DNA from: Hyphomicrobiales bacterium
GTDB lineage: Bacteria > Pseudomonadota > Alphaproteobacteria > Rhizobiales > Rhizobiaceae
DNA length: 64,000 nucleotides
Reading direction: 5' to 3'
Assembly (NCBI GenBank): GCA_021775415.1
Contig: JAJFHV010000010.1
Span: forward strand, 124,001-188,000
Part shown: piece by piece, positions 16,357 through 26,464 of the stretch
Position numbering within the stretch: position 1 is the first letter of the stretch
How the letters are laid out: every line of letters begins with the position of its first letter
Position numbers and translations under genes: made by a program
Notes under the pieces: model-generated
Database searches by the model: none
The model's input: the letters and a program-made list of their open reading frames with translations, nothing else
Told to the model about the DNA's origin: nothing

Positions 16357-17475
16357 ATGACGTTTAAGATCAAAAGTTCTCACATCATTGCTGTGCTGAT
16401 TACCGGTGGCATTGGAGCGTGGATGCTTGGCGGTGAATTGCAGATTGGCGGACAATCAGGAGCCGCCTCTGAGTCTGTCACGATTGCCGAGCGACAAACC
16501 GGAGAAGACCAGAAGCTTTTTCGGGTCAACTACATCCCCCTTCATCAGGAAGAGCGGCTGCGGGCGGTTCCGGTTAGAGGTCGCACACAAGCGGATGCAA
16601 TCATTACGGTCAGGGCGGAAACAGGCGGCATAGTTGAAAAGCGGCTTGTCGAAAAAGGTGACATGGTCAAAAGCGGGGACCTTGTATGTGTGATTGAGCG
16701 TGGCGCGCGAGAAGCAAATCTTGCCCGGGCGGAAGCGCAACTTGCCCAATCAGAGGGCGAATACATCGCCAATGAAAAACTCTCCAAGAAGGGATTCGCG
16801 TCTAAAACCAAGTTGCGACAGATGAAGTATGCACTTGATTCAGCAAAGGCTGAGCTTGCCCAGTCAGAGCTGGAGCTTGAACGCACCGAGGTACGTGCAA
16901 ACGCTTCGGGTACGGTGCAGGATCCAATCGCGGAAGTCGGAGATGTACTGGCCGCGGGTGATACATGCGTGACGTTGGTTGATGCGGAACCGATGCTCTT
17001 TGTCGGGCAAGTATCTGAACGGGCAATAGCTGATGTCACGATAGGTATGGACGCGGAAGTTTCGATTGTCAGTAACCAGACCGTAGAAGGAAAAGTTCGC
17101 TACATTGCGCCCTCGGCGGATGCGCAAACTAGAACATTTCTGGTGGAGATTGAATTGTCGAGTTCAAAAAACCCAATCAGGGATGGTTTGACCGCAAGTG
17201 CCAAAATCAAGCTGCCGCCCAAATCAGCATTCAGGGTATCCCCGTCCTGGTTATCACTCGCAGATTCAGGTGAGGTTGGACTAAAAACCATATCCAGCGA
17301 CGACATTGTCGGATTTGAACCGGTAACCATCCTTGCGCAAACAAAGGATGGATTCTGGGTCGATGGCCCCAAACAAGGGACAAGGATCATTACGCTTGGA
17401 CAGGAATATGTAATCACTGGGGAACGGGTTGAGCCTGTCCTGGATACGTTCGTTAAGGCAGAGGCCAATCAATGA
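16357..17475 (+). CDS. RND efflux periplasmic adaptor (HlyD/AcrA family)
   Basis: Periplasmic adaptor of a tripartite efflux pump, 372 residues. A single N-terminal hydrophobic segment (about 8-28) without a lipobox suggests an uncleaved anchor or signal peptide. The biotinyl-lipoyl halves flank a helical hairpin (about 115-175, AEAQLAQSEGEYIANEKL), with the second lipoyl half at VRANASGTVQ, then beta-barrel and membrane-proximal domains. It ends in an ATGA overlap with the permease gene. No outer-membrane channel gene is in the window, so the pump presumably uses a TolC-like protein encoded elsewhere. Confidence 0.93.
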   Translation: MTFKIKSSHIIAVLITGGIGAWMLGGELQIGGQSGAASESVTIAERQTGEDQKLFRVNYIPLHQEERLRAVPVRGRTQADAIITVRAETGGIVEKRLVEKGDMVKSGDLVCVIERGAREANLARAEAQLAQSEGEYIANEKLSKKGFASKTKLRQMKYALDSAKAELAQSELELERTEVRANASGTVQDPIAEVGDVLAAGDTCVTLVDAEPMLFVGQVSERAIADVTIGMDAEVSIVSNQTVEGKVRYIAPSADAQTRTFLVEIELSSSKNPIRDGLTASAKIKLPPKSAFRVSPSWLSLADSGEVGLKTISSDDIVGFEPVTILAQTKDGFWVDGPKQGTRIITLGQEYVITGERVEPVLDTFVKAEANQ

Positions 17476-20400
17476 CGGGTGCTCTTGAGCTCATACTGGG
17501 AAGGCCAAAAACCGTTCTCACCATGATGGTGGTGATGGTGATTGCCGGTATCCTGACCTATATCAACATTCCGAAAGAAGCCAATCCGGATATTGATGTT
17601 CCCATCTACTACGTCTCGATAAGCCAACAGGGCATCTCGCCTGGAGATTCTGAGCGCCTATTGGTGCGGCCGATGGAAACGCAGCTGCGAGGACTTGAGG
17701 GGCTTAAGGAACTCACAGCGGTCGCCTCGCAAAGCCATGCGGCGATTATTCTGGAATTCAACATTGGAACGGATAAGGACAAGGTTCTCGCCGATATCCG
17801 CGACAAGGTTGATCAGGCTCAGTCCGAGTTGCCACAAGAGGCGGAAGAACCCGCAATCTTTGAAACAAATTTTGCGCTTGAACCTACAATAATAGTTACG
17901 CTCTCAGGTAATGTTCCTGAACGAACCTTGTTCAACTCAGCTCGCAGGCTTCAGGACGAGATCGAAGCCATTTCCAGCGTGCGTGAAGCTAATCTCACCG
18001 GCAGCCGCGAAGAGCAGCTCGAGGTAATTCTCGATCTGGTGAAACTGGAATCCTACGACATTACCCAGGAAAACATTCTGACTGCGCTTGGCCAGTACAA
18101 CCAACTGGTACCCGCCGGATTTCTTGACGATGGCAATGCCCGTTTCAATCTGGAAGTACCCGGCTTGGTTGAAACTGCATCTGACGTTTATTCAATTCCG
18201 ATCAAGCAAAATGGCGAGGGTGTTGTCACGCTTGGAGAGGTTGCCGATATTCGCCGCACCTTCAAAGATGCCTCCAGTTATACGCGAGTTAACGGCAAGC
18301 CGGCAATTGCCATCGAGGTTGTGAAACGTATCGGCACCAACATCATTGCAAACAATCTGGAAGTTCGCAGTGTGGTTGATGCGTTCACCAAAGACTGGCC
18401 GGAAACTATCAAAATCACATACATGATCGACCAATCAAGCTTCATCTTTGAGGTGCTCGGCTCACTGCAATCCGCGATTTTGACTGCAATTGCGCTGGTC
18501 ATGATCATTGTTGTCGGAACGCTAGGAGTCCGGTCCGGCTTACTGGTCGGAATTTCCATTCCAACATCATTCATGGTTGGCTTCCTGATATTGTCCAGTT
18601 TGGGCATGACCGTAAACATGATGGTCATGTTCGGTATGGTGCTGACTGTTGGAATGTTGGTGGATGGTGCGATTGTTGTCAGCGAATATGCTGACCGCAA
18701 GATTGCCGAAGGCATGCCCCCTGATGAGGCTTACCCAAGAGCTGCAAAATTGATGTTCTGGCCAGTTGTTTCATCAACAGCCACAACGCTTGCCGCATTT
18801 TTACCGCTGCTGTTGTGGCCGGGTGTTTCCGGCGAATTTATGAGCTTTTTGCCGATCATGGTGATTATTGTGCTTTCGGCTTCACTGCTTACAGCTTTGA
18901 TATTTCTTCCCACCACCGGCACATTGATTGCCCAAATTTCAGCGTTCTTCAATAGAAATGCGCGCGTCAGCCAGACACTGTTTGTTGCAGTAGCAGCAGG
19001 CCTGGTTGCCATATTTATAGGCTTTTCCGGATACGGAATGCCAATCCGAATATTAGGTGGCATTGTTGTTGGCATGCTCGCTGGTTACATCACCTGGTGG
19101 GTTGGTGGCGCGATGGCACGACGCCGCGGTCCGGTTACAAATGAAGTCGATGAAACCGCAAAGATGCTTTCAGCAAATGCCGATCTGGACATCAACAAGG
19201 TACCGGGACTGACTGGCGGATATTTGAGATTTCTGAATTCAGTCACACGCGGCCTAGTTGGAAACATGGCGGTTATTATCGTGGCGATCGGTATCACGAT
19301 AACCACATTTGTCATGTTCGGAAGCAACAACGCTGGCGTAGAGTTCTTCGTTGAAGAGGAGCCGGACATTGCTTTGCTCTTTGTATCTGCACGCGGAAAT
19401 CTTTCAGGTAAGGACATAAAGAACATTGCCATCAAAGTTGAGGAACATATTCTCCAGACCCCTGGGATTGATAATGTTGTTATGACTGCAACCGTCCCGG
19501 GTGGCAGTTCCGGTGGAGGCATCAGCGCAAATGCTCCCCAGGACATCCCACCGGATACGGTCGCTACCATGCAAATTGAGCTTGTCGACTATTCCCTTCG
19601 CCGCAAAGCAGTGGAAATTTTCACGGATATTCGTGAACGTACTGCGGGTATTGCCGGCATCAAGGTTGAAGTAAGAAAACTCGAAGGTGGCCCACCCACG
19701 GGCAAGGATGTGCGGCTGGAAATCAAGTCCACGGACTATGATACAATGGTCGAAACTGTTGGGCTGGTCCGCGGAAAATTTGACTTGGTTGCTGACTTGC
19801 AGGATCTCGAAGATGGGCGACCCTTGCCCGGAATAGAATGGCAGCTGCAAGTCGATCGGGCAGAAGCGGGTAGATACAACGCCGGGATCAACGCGGTTGG
19901 CGCCATGATCCAGCTGGTTACAAACGGCGTGTTGATCGGCAAGTACCGACCGAACGATTCAGAAGATGAAGTTGATATCCGTATCCGCCTTCCGGAAGAA
20001 GACCGATCCCTTGAACAACTTGATCAACTTCGCCTGCGGACCGCTAATGGCCAGGTTCCGATTTCCAACTTTGTGACGGTAACCCCGAGACCGAAAGTCT
20101 CCTCCATTACCCGCAAAGACGGTCTGTATGTCATGGACGTGAAAGCCAATTTGCTGGACAGTGCGAAAGCCAACGGACTGACACCCGACGACAAAGTCAA
20201 AGAGATCCAAACTTGGATCGATGGAAAAGTATGGCCTGAAAACATATTCATGCGGTTTCGTGGAGCGGATGAAGAACAAAAAGAGTCTGGTGCATTTTTG
20301 GCAAAGGCTGCAGCTGGGGCGCTGTTTTTGATGTTCATTATCCTGGTTACCCAGTTTAATTCGTTCTACCAAACTGCCCTCACCCTCTCGACCGTCATTC

Positions 20401-20972
20401 TCGCGATTGTGGGAGTCTTGATTGGCATGATGATTACGGGGCAAAAATTCTCGATTATCATGACCGGCACCGGTGTTGTTGCGCTGGCGGGTATTGTCGT
20501 GAACAACGCTATTGTGCTGATTGATACCTACAATCGACTGCGCTCGGAAGGCGTACCGATCCGGGATGCGGTTCTGAAAACTTCTGCGCAGAGGCTTCGC
20601 CCCATCCTGCTTACAACCGTTACAACCATCATGGGACTTGTTCCCATGGCTTTGGCAATCAATCTTGATTTCTTCTCCCAAACCATCGTCGTTGGCTCAA
20701 TTACCTCGACCTGGTGGGTGCAACTTTCAACTGCAATCATTTCCGGCCTCGCATTTTCCACACTGCTGACGCTGGTGTTGATACCGGTGATGTTGACGTT
20801 GCCGATAAACATTGTTGGTCTTGCCAGACACTGTTCGGAATACGTCCGACCAACCAATGTTGAAGCGGCTGTAGCAGTGGCAGGTGGTGCTATCCCCAAA
20901 CAGCGCCGTGTACCCGCTCGCAAACCTGGCAAGCGATCTCGACCGAAACACCTTCCCGATGCGGCTGAGTAA
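17472..20972 (+). CDS. RND-family efflux permease
   Basis: Proton-driven inner-membrane transporter of 1166 residues, the size of AcrB-type pumps plus about 120. Hydrophobic segments occur in the usual pattern: one near residue 20, a cluster at about 330-480 and a cluster at about 950-1100, with two large periplasmic domains between. The loop after TM1 (NIPKEANPDIDVP) and the TM4 region GMVLTVGMLVDGAIVVSEY are typical; the latter lacks the double aspartate of AcrB and has a single Asp, as in a divergent RND subgroup. Residues ~500-560 contain extra hydrophobic helices. A basic C-terminal tail rich in Arg/Lys/Pro ends the protein. The substrate is unknown. Confidence 0.94.
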   Translation: MTGALELILGRPKTVLTMMVVMVIAGILTYINIPKEANPDIDVPIYYVSISQQGISPGDSERLLVRPMETQLRGLEGLKELTAVASQSHAAIILEFNIGTDKDKVLADIRDKVDQAQSELPQEAEEPAIFETNFALEPTIIVTLSGNVPERTLFNSARRLQDEIEAISSVREANLTGSREEQLEVILDLVKLESYDITQENILTALGQYNQLVPAGFLDDGNARFNLEVPGLVETASDVYSIPIKQNGEGVVTLGEVADIRRTFKDASSYTRVNGKPAIAIEVVKRIGTNIIANNLEVRSVVDAFTKDWPETIKITYMIDQSSFIFEVLGSLQSAILTAIALVMIIVVGTLGVRSGLLVGISIPTSFMVGFLILSSLGMTVNMMVMFGMVLTVGMLVDGAIVVSEYADRKIAEGMPPDEAYPRAAKLMFWPVVSSTATTLAAFLPLLLWPGVSGEFMSFLPIMVIIVLSASLLTALIFLPTTGTLIAQISAFFNRNARVSQTLFVAVAAGLVAIFIGFSGYGMPIRILGGIVVGMLAGYITWWVGGAMARRRGPVTNEVDETAKMLSANADLDINKVPGLTGGYLRFLNSVTRGLVGNMAVIIVAIGITITTFVMFGSNNAGVEFFVEEEPDIALLFVSARGNLSGKDIKNIAIKVEEHILQTPGIDNVVMTATVPGGSSGGGISANAPQDIPPDTVATMQIELVDYSLRRKAVEIFTDIRERTAGIAGIKVEVRKLEGGPPTGKDVRLEIKSTDYDTMVETVGLVRGKFDLVADLQDLEDGRPLPGIEWQLQVDRAEAGRYNAGINAVGAMIQLVTNGVLIGKYRPNDSEDEVDIRIRLPEEDRSLEQLDQLRLRTANGQVPISNFVTVTPRPKVSSITRKDGLYVMDVKANLLDSAKANGLTPDDKVKEIQTWIDGKVWPENIFMRFRGADEEQKESGAFLAKAAAGALFLMFIILVTQFNSFYQTALTLSTVILAIVGVLIGMMITGQKFSIIMTGTGVVALAGIVVNNAIVLIDTYNRLRSEGVPIRDAVLKTSAQRLRPILLTTVTTIMGLVPMALAINLDFFSQTIVVGSITSTWWVQLSTAIISGLAFSTLLTLVLIPVMLTLPINIVGLARHCSEYVRPTNVEAAVAVAGGAIPKQRRVPARKPGKRSRPKHLPDAAE

Positions 20973-20984
20973 TTAGTTACCGCC

Positions 20985-21812
20985 TCATTCTGCTTTTAGG
21001 TCTTTCGTCTGGTAACGATTCCAGTTTCGATAGGAAAATGGCAGTGATGCAAGGTACAGAACGCTGACTGCGGCGAGTGTCATCCATGGATAGGTGAACA
21101 AAAGGGCGCAGAGAAACACCGCCAAGATCATCATTGGTGTCACCAGATCGCGCCGGATTTTTTTGCTAACATTTTTTCCGGAAAAACTGGGGATGCTCGA
21201 GACCATCAAGAATGCCGAGAAAACCGTAAACAGCGTTGCGAACCAAGCCCAAGCGAGGGTGTCTGGAACCCCCAACAGTAAAAGGTAGACAGGTAACAGG
21301 ACCACCAGTGCGCCAGCGGGTGCCGGTACCCCGAGGAAAAAACGGCTTTGCCATTCGGGCATGTCGGGACTGTCGAGCATGACGTTGAACCGAGCAAGTC
21401 TCAAACAGGCGCAAATTGAATAGATCAAGGCAGCAATCCACCCCGCAGATCGCACCTCGGACAGTACAGAAAAATACAACAGCATGGCCGGTGCAACGCC
21501 AAAATTCACAAAATCCGCAAGACTATCCATTTGCGCGCCAAACCGGGTAGTGGATTTTAAAAACCGCGCTACGCGACCGTCAATCCCGTCCAAAAATCCG
21601 GCAAAAATGATTGCTGCGATTGCAAGTTCGATACGATCCTCGATAGCAAACCTGATGGCCGTCAGCCCGGAACAAATTGCCAACAGTGTCAGAAGATTTG
21701 GGAAAATCGTGCGCAGTGGAATATCCCGCAGACGCGTGGTGGATTCCGTAGCAACATCAAATTCGGTGTCGCTTTCACCATCAGGATCAAAAGGAGGGAA
21801 TGGATTTTCCAT
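20985..21812 (-). CDS. pssA: CDP-diacylglycerol--serine O-phosphatidyltransferase
   Basis: Makes phosphatidylserine from CDP-diacylglycerol and serine in the membrane, the first step to phosphatidylethanolamine. The CDP-alcohol phosphotransferase signature is complete: DG then GRVAR, a glycine, and two later aspartates in GAQMDSLADFVNFG (residues about 82-106). Six or more hydrophobic helices span about 33-260; the N-terminal ~30 residues are acidic and soluble. It lies 13 bp downstream of psd, the next enzyme of the pathway, in the order usual for rhizobia. It is convergent with the RND permease, with 12 bp between the stops. Confidence 0.96.
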   Translation of the reverse strand: MENPFPPFDPDGESDTEFDVATESTTRLRDIPLRTIFPNLLTLLAICSGLTAIRFAIEDRIELAIAAIIFAGFLDGIDGRVARFLKSTTRFGAQMDSLADFVNFGVAPAMLLYFSVLSEVRSAGWIAALIYSICACLRLARFNVMLDSPDMPEWQSRFFLGVPAPAGALVVLLPVYLLLLGVPDTLAWAWFATLFTVFSAFLMVSSIPSFSGKNVSKKIRRDLVTPMMILAVFLCALLFTYPWMTLAAVSVLYLASLPFSYRNWNRYQTKDLKAE

Positions 21813-21825
21813 AACTATGCAGGAT

Positions 21826-22524
21826 CTAACTTATTCGGATAAGGGGCAAATTTACATCATCGTCGAAGCGGGCGAGAATTGTCTCACCACCAATTGCAGT
21901 TTGGCCGACAGCCACCACGGCTTGAGCCTTTTGCGGTAAATACACATCGAGCCTTGAGCCAAACCGAATAAGACCAAAACGTTCACCACTGCTTATTTCA
22001 TCGCCCTCTTCAGACCAACAAACGATCCGCCGTGCAACGAGGCCTGCAATCTGCACCACTCCAATATCGCCGTGCTCAGATTCGATAACCAGACTGTTGC
22101 GTTCATTATCTTCAGAAGCCTTGTCCAATTCAGCATTGAGAAAACTGCCAGCCTTGTAGATAATTCGAGAAATTTTACCGCGAACCGGCGCACGATTGAT
22201 GTGACAGTTGAAGACGTTCATGAAAACCGAGATACGCATTACCGGCTTGTCACCAAGCTTCAATTCCGCTGGTGGCGTGACCCTTCCGACATGAGAAACA
22301 CGTCCATCTGCGGGACTTATAATCAAATCATTGCTGACAGGCGTTACCCGTTTGGGGTCGCGAAAAAACAACGCGCACCAGAGTGTCAGCGCGAGAAATA
22401 CATAAAAAAGCGGAGCCCAAATCCAACCCAAAATTATGGTCGCAAGCGCAAATGCTGCGATGAACGGATAGCCCTCACGATGGATCGGCGGAACAGCATT
22501 ACGGATCGTATTGATTAAACTCAT
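21826..22524 (-). CDS. psd: Phosphatidylserine decarboxylase proenzyme
   Basis: Converts phosphatidylserine to phosphatidylethanolamine using a pyruvoyl group formed by self-cleavage. The 232-residue short form has N-terminal hydrophobic segments (about 15-55) and the cleavage motif [11 protein letters not shown] near residue 190, where the Gly-Ser bond would break to make the pyruvoyl alpha chain. The start at 22524 gives [20 protein letters not shown], matching the N-termini typical of this family, with GATGAG upstream; starts 9 and 12 bases further upstream are possible. It forms an operon with pssA. Confidence 0.95.
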   Translation of the reverse strand: MSLINTIRNAVPPIHREGYPFIAAFALATIILGWIWAPLFYVFLALTLWCALFFRDPKRVTPVSNDLIISPADGRVSHVGRVTPPAELKLGDKPVMRISVFMNVFNCHINRAPVRGKISRIIYKAGSFLNAELDKASEDNERNSLVIESEHGDIGVVQIAGLVARRIVCWSEEGDEISSGERFGLIRFGSRLDVYLPQKAQAVVAVGQTAIGGETILARFDDDVNLPLIRIS

Positions 22525-22621
22525 TTTACTCATCACTGGTTTTGATAATAGTGGCTAGCAGCTTTGCCCCGACAACTCAATTGACGTGTTGGGCGCATGT
22601 GTTCGTCTACAAGTCCTGTCG

Positions 22622-24556
22622 CTAATTTGTGTCGTCCTGCGGCGCTTTGCGGGTGACAAATCCCAATGTGTCATCTTCCCTGGCTGCACGCAGACGCTCT
22701 TCAGCCTCACTCGCTTCACGCTGCCTATTCCACATTTCCGCATACAGCCCCTTTTTGCGCAGCAGTGCCTTGTGCTTACCCCGCTCGACGATTTTGCCCT
22801 GCCTCAGCACCAAAATTTCGTCTGCCGCCACCACCGTTGAAAGTCGGTGGGCAATAACAACCGTGGTTCGATCCCGGGACACTTCATCAAGTGCCGCCTG
22901 AATTTCCCGTTCCGTTTGGGTATCAAGTGCTGAAGTTGCTTCATCCAGGATGAGAATTGGCGGTGCCTTTAACAAGGTACGGGCAATCGCTACCCTCTGT
23001 TTTTCTCCGCCCGACAATTTCAATCCACGTTCTCCAACTTCGGTCTTAAATCCATCAGGCAGGGAACGGATAAAATCACCAATCTGGGCCATTTCAGTGG
23101 CAGCCTCAATTTCCGTTTCGCTCGCACCAGGTCGGCCATAACGAACATTGTATGCAATCGATTCATTAAACAGCACTGTATCTTGTGGGACCATGCCTAC
23201 CGCATTGCGCAGGGAACGCTGCTGAACGTCCCTCAAATCCTGACCGTCTATGGTAATTCTGCCTCCGGTAACGTCGTAGAAGCGAAACATAAGCCGAGAG
23301 ATGGTTGACTTGCCTGCACCTGACGGCCCGACAATTGCGACTGTCTTGCCAGCGGGCACTTCAAATGAAATATCCTCTAGAATCTTGCGCTCCGGGTCGT
23401 AGTGAAAACTCACATTCTCAAAGCGGACCACGCCTGAGTTGACATTCAGGGGTTCGGCATCCGGTTTGTCTGTAATTTCCTGATCAACCATCAACAGTTC
23501 AAACATGTCTTCAAGATCTGCAAATCCCTGTCTGATTTCGCGATATATGAAACCGATGAAATTTAGCGGAATGAACAACTGCATCAAAAGCGCATTGATC
23601 ATGACGAAATCGCCAATCGTCTGTTCACCGCGTTGCACGGCAAAGGCTGACAGCAACATACAAGCACCCATGCCGAAGCCCATGATTACTGCCTGTCCAA
23701 AATTCAACCAGGCAAGTGAGGTCCAAACTTTTGTCGCTGCGGTTTCGTAACGCTCCATGGAACGGCCGTAGCGATCGGCCTCCAACTGCTCGTTGCCGAA
23801 GTATTTTACGGTCTCGAAATTAAGCAGGGAGTCGATGGCCTTCGAATTCGCATCGGTGTCATTTTCATTCATGTCACGACGAATGCTAATGCGCCAATCG
23901 GATGCTCGTACAGAAAACCAGACATATGCCCAAACCATCACGCTGATAACCACAACGTACCAAATGTCGAACCAGTACCAGATCATTATCGCCATGAAGG
24001 CGAATTCGAATATGGTTGGAATGCCATTCAAAATCGTGAACCGAACAATCGATTCAATGCCTTTCGTCCCACGTTCTATGATCCTTGAAAGACCGCCCGT
24101 ACGACGCTGCAAGTGATAGCGCAGACTCAGGACATGGAGATGCGAGAATACGATGGTTGATAACTGCCGCACTGCAAACTGGCCAACGCTTGCAAAAAGT
24201 GCGTCCCGTGCCTGATTAAGGCCAATCATGACAACCCGTCCGATATTGTAGGCTATTACCAACATGGCTGGAACCAACAGAAATGCAGGCACCCAGCCCG
24301 CCACACCATCAATCTGTGCAGAGGGATCTGCCAACACATCGGTAGCCAATTTGTAGAAATACGGGATCAACACGGTAACTATTTTTGCCACCAACATGAA
24401 AACAGTCGCCGATACGACGCGCATTTTCAGGTCAGGACGCTCACTTGGCCACATGTAGGGCCACAAGTTATGTAGTGTGTTGCCAAGACTACCACGCTCA
24501 GCACTAACAACCGGCTTGCGCAAGCCGGGGATTTTGTCGGGAGATATTGAAGTCAT
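22622..24556 (-). CDS. ABC exporter, Atm1/HMT1-type (fused permease and ATPase)
   Basis: A 644-residue half-transporter that dimerises. Six transmembrane helices lie at about 45-335. The ATPase domain has Walker A GPSGAGKST, signature LSGGEKQRVAIARTLL, Walker B ILILDEATSALD and the H-loop IAHRLST. The extended N-terminus (WPYMWPSERPDLKMRV) and the FFVMIN-like membrane region FVMINALLMQLFIPLNFIG are characteristic of Atm1/ABCB7 relatives, which export glutathione-linked sulfur or metal compounds. Its start shares one base with the stop of the LysM gene (TAATG), so the two are translationally coupled. The substrate is inferred from family only. Confidence 0.92.
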   Translation of the reverse strand: MTSISPDKIPGLRKPVVSAERGSLGNTLHNLWPYMWPSERPDLKMRVVSATVFMLVAKIVTVLIPYFYKLATDVLADPSAQIDGVAGWVPAFLLVPAMLVIAYNIGRVVMIGLNQARDALFASVGQFAVRQLSTIVFSHLHVLSLRYHLQRRTGGLSRIIERGTKGIESIVRFTILNGIPTIFEFAFMAIMIWYWFDIWYVVVISVMVWAYVWFSVRASDWRISIRRDMNENDTDANSKAIDSLLNFETVKYFGNEQLEADRYGRSMERYETAATKVWTSLAWLNFGQAVIMGFGMGACMLLSAFAVQRGEQTIGDFVMINALLMQLFIPLNFIGFIYREIRQGFADLEDMFELLMVDQEITDKPDAEPLNVNSGVVRFENVSFHYDPERKILEDISFEVPAGKTVAIVGPSGAGKSTISRLMFRFYDVTGGRITIDGQDLRDVQQRSLRNAVGMVPQDTVLFNESIAYNVRYGRPGASETEIEAATEMAQIGDFIRSLPDGFKTEVGERGLKLSGGEKQRVAIARTLLKAPPILILDEATSALDTQTEREIQAALDEVSRDRTTVVIAHRLSTVVAADEILVLRQGKIVERGKHKALLRKKGLYAEMWNRQREASEAEERLRAAREDDTLGFVTRKAPQDDTN

Positions 24557-25740
24557 TATCCGGAGGAGTCGCTTTCGTCCGCCCCAGCTTGATCTGGTAC
24601 CTTCAGAACCTGACCAGGATAAATCAAGTTCGCATCACGCACCTGATCCCGATTGGCGTCAAATATTGTTGTGTAGCGAATTCCTGCACCATAATTGCGC
24701 CGTGCAACTTTCCACAGACTGTCGCCACGACGAATGATGACGGAAGCTCCGGTGCGGATTTCAGGCGCCGGCTCAGTCTTCGCAGCTTCCACAACCACCT
24801 CGGGCTCAACGGGCTCTGGTATTTCAACTTCCGGCTCTGGTGTAACTTCAGCAACAACAACTTCCGGTTCATGCAGAAGACTGACTTCTGCTCGCGCCAG
24901 CACATTGCTGGTTCCACGTTCAATCATGTCTGCGCGAACAGCGTAGCGACCTTTTTCAAGAACCTTTACGCCTTCAAACAGGAATGCTCCGGTGGGGTGA
25001 ACATCGGTGGTACCCAGAAGTTCATCATCTATGTAAAGATTAACAAGCGCGCCAGCCTCACCCGTTCCGGCAATGAATATCTTGTCATTTTCAACTTCCG
25101 CCGCCTCAATCAGCACTGGAGCAGTTTCAGCTTGAGGTTCAGCTTGCACTGGTTCCACTGGTTCAGGCTCTACTGGTTCAGGCTTTTGAAGAATCCGTGT
25201 CGGTTCATCCACTTCAGTTATGAGAACCGTCACTTCTGAAGTATCGGCATCCGGAATGTGGATGATACCTGCCTCATTCGACAACAGTACTTCACCCTCT
25301 TTGGGTGTGGCACGAATGACCAACTCATAGATTCCTGGTTTCAACGGGTTATCAAGGACTATTGCAAAATCACCGGACTTTCCCGATGAGGTCCAGGCAA
25401 TCACCGGATCGCCATTCAAAATTTCTATTTTACTTTCTGCCGGTCCATGACCAGCCATTACAACCGACCCATCCTTTTCAACCCGCAAAATATCAAATCC
25501 CGGCAATACGGGCTTTTCTTCCACGATCTCGATTTCCGGCTTTGCCGGGGCTTCCGGTTGCTTCAGCTCGATGATTTCCGTTGGGGCGGGCGCAAATATC
25601 TCCTGGCGTTCCACGGCAACATAAACGGCAACACCGGTCGCCAATACGCCGGACACGGTAAATACTAATGGTACAAGTCCCTGGATCATCAAATTGGCCC
25701 CGCCAGTTGTCAAAAGATGCGCAAATTCAACCATTTTCAT
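24556..25740 (-). CDS. LysM domain protein with N-terminal membrane anchor
   Basis: A 394-residue envelope protein. One hydrophobic helix at about 18-45 is followed by a Pro/Glu-rich linker (~52-75). Two repeats of a beta-rich Ig-like pattern follow, around SVVMAGHGPAESKIEILNG and KIFIAGTGEAGALVNLYID. A second Pro/Glu/Val-rich linker precedes a C-terminal LysM domain (about 335-385, from IRRGDSLWKVARRNYG to PGQVLKVPD) that should bind peptidoglycan. It is coupled to the ABC exporter by a one-base overlap. Proteins with this layout recur in rhizobia; the role is not known. Confidence 0.88.
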   Translation of the reverse strand: MKMVEFAHLLTTGGANLMIQGLVPLVFTVSGVLATGVAVYVAVERQEIFAPAPTEIIELKQPEAPAKPEIEIVEEKPVLPGFDILRVEKDGSVVMAGHGPAESKIEILNGDPVIAWTSSGKSGDFAIVLDNPLKPGIYELVIRATPKEGEVLLSNEAGIIHIPDADTSEVTVLITEVDEPTRILQKPEPVEPEPVEPVQAEPQAETAPVLIEAAEVENDKIFIAGTGEAGALVNLYIDDELLGTTDVHPTGAFLFEGVKVLEKGRYAVRADMIERGTSNVLARAEVSLLHEPEVVVAEVTPEPEVEIPEPVEPEVVVEAAKTEPAPEIRTGASVIIRRGDSLWKVARRNYGAGIRYTTIFDANRDQVRDANLIYPGQVLKVPDQAGADESDSSG

Positions 25741-25892
25741 AGTCGCGCGCTACATCGTTAGCTGTTTATTAGATCACCGTACACCGAATTACATTCCGTG
25801 ATAAGTCACATTGTCACGACTAAAACAGGCCGCACCATCTACTACGGATGCTATATTGTTGCTGATTCCACAAAGACCAAAGGGTACCCTAA

Positions 25893-26456
25893 ATGGCGAT
25901 AATCAAATCAATATGCGTATATTGCGGCTCACAGATCGGCAAAAAACCTGCCTATTCCGAAGCTGCACATACGCTGGGCGAAGCGATGGCCAAACAAAAT
26001 ATTCGTCTTGTGTTTGGTGGCGGTGCCTGGGGAATAATGGGAAGTGTATCCGATGCGGTCAAAGCCAATGGTGGCAAGGTGTTGGGAATCATTCCTGAAT
26101 TCCTTCTCACCGCGGAAGCCGGTGGTGAGGACGCAGTTGAAAACATGGATATGATTGTCACGAAAGACATGCATGAACGAAAACACACGATGTTTGAGCA
26201 TTCGGATGCATTTGTTGCCCTGCCCGGCGGTGTCGGAACGCTGGAAGAAATCGTTGAAATCATGACCTGGGCGCAGCTTGGCCGCCACAACAAGCCAATG
26301 GTTTTTGTAAACATCAATGGATTCTGGGATCCGATGATCTCGCTGTTGGATCATATGCGAGAAGAGGGATTTTTGCATTCCGAACAATTGATGAAGCTTA
26401 TTGTGGTGGATAGTGCAGAAGCTGTTGTACCGGAAATCATCAACGCTGCAGGTTGA
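25893..26456 (+). CDS. LOG-family protein (putative nucleoside 5'-monophosphate phosphoribohydrolase)
   Basis: A 187-residue Rossmann-fold protein of the TIGR00730/LOG family, which cleaves nucleoside 5'-monophosphates, including cytokinin ribotides, to base and ribose 5-phosphate. The two signature motifs are present: GGGAWGIMG at residues about 43-51 and PGGVGTLEE at about 109-117, together with the upstream Arg in MHERK. Bacterial members may act in nucleotide salvage rather than hormone synthesis. It stands alone on the plus strand, divergent from the LysM gene and convergent with rarD (8 bp apart). Confidence 0.92.
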   Translation: MAIIKSICVYCGSQIGKKPAYSEAAHTLGEAMAKQNIRLVFGGGAWGIMGSVSDAVKANGGKVLGIIPEFLLTAEAGGEDAVENMDMIVTKDMHERKHTMFEHSDAFVALPGGVGTLEEIVEIMTWAQLGRHNKPMVFVNINGFWDPMISLLDHMREEGFLHSEQLMKLIVVDSAEAVVPEIINAAG

Positions 26457-26464
26457 TACTATTT

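Noticed and set aside
19959-20681. Open frame of 240 codons on the minus strand
   Set aside because: Antisense to the RND permease; Gln/His/Asn-rich and without recognisable features.
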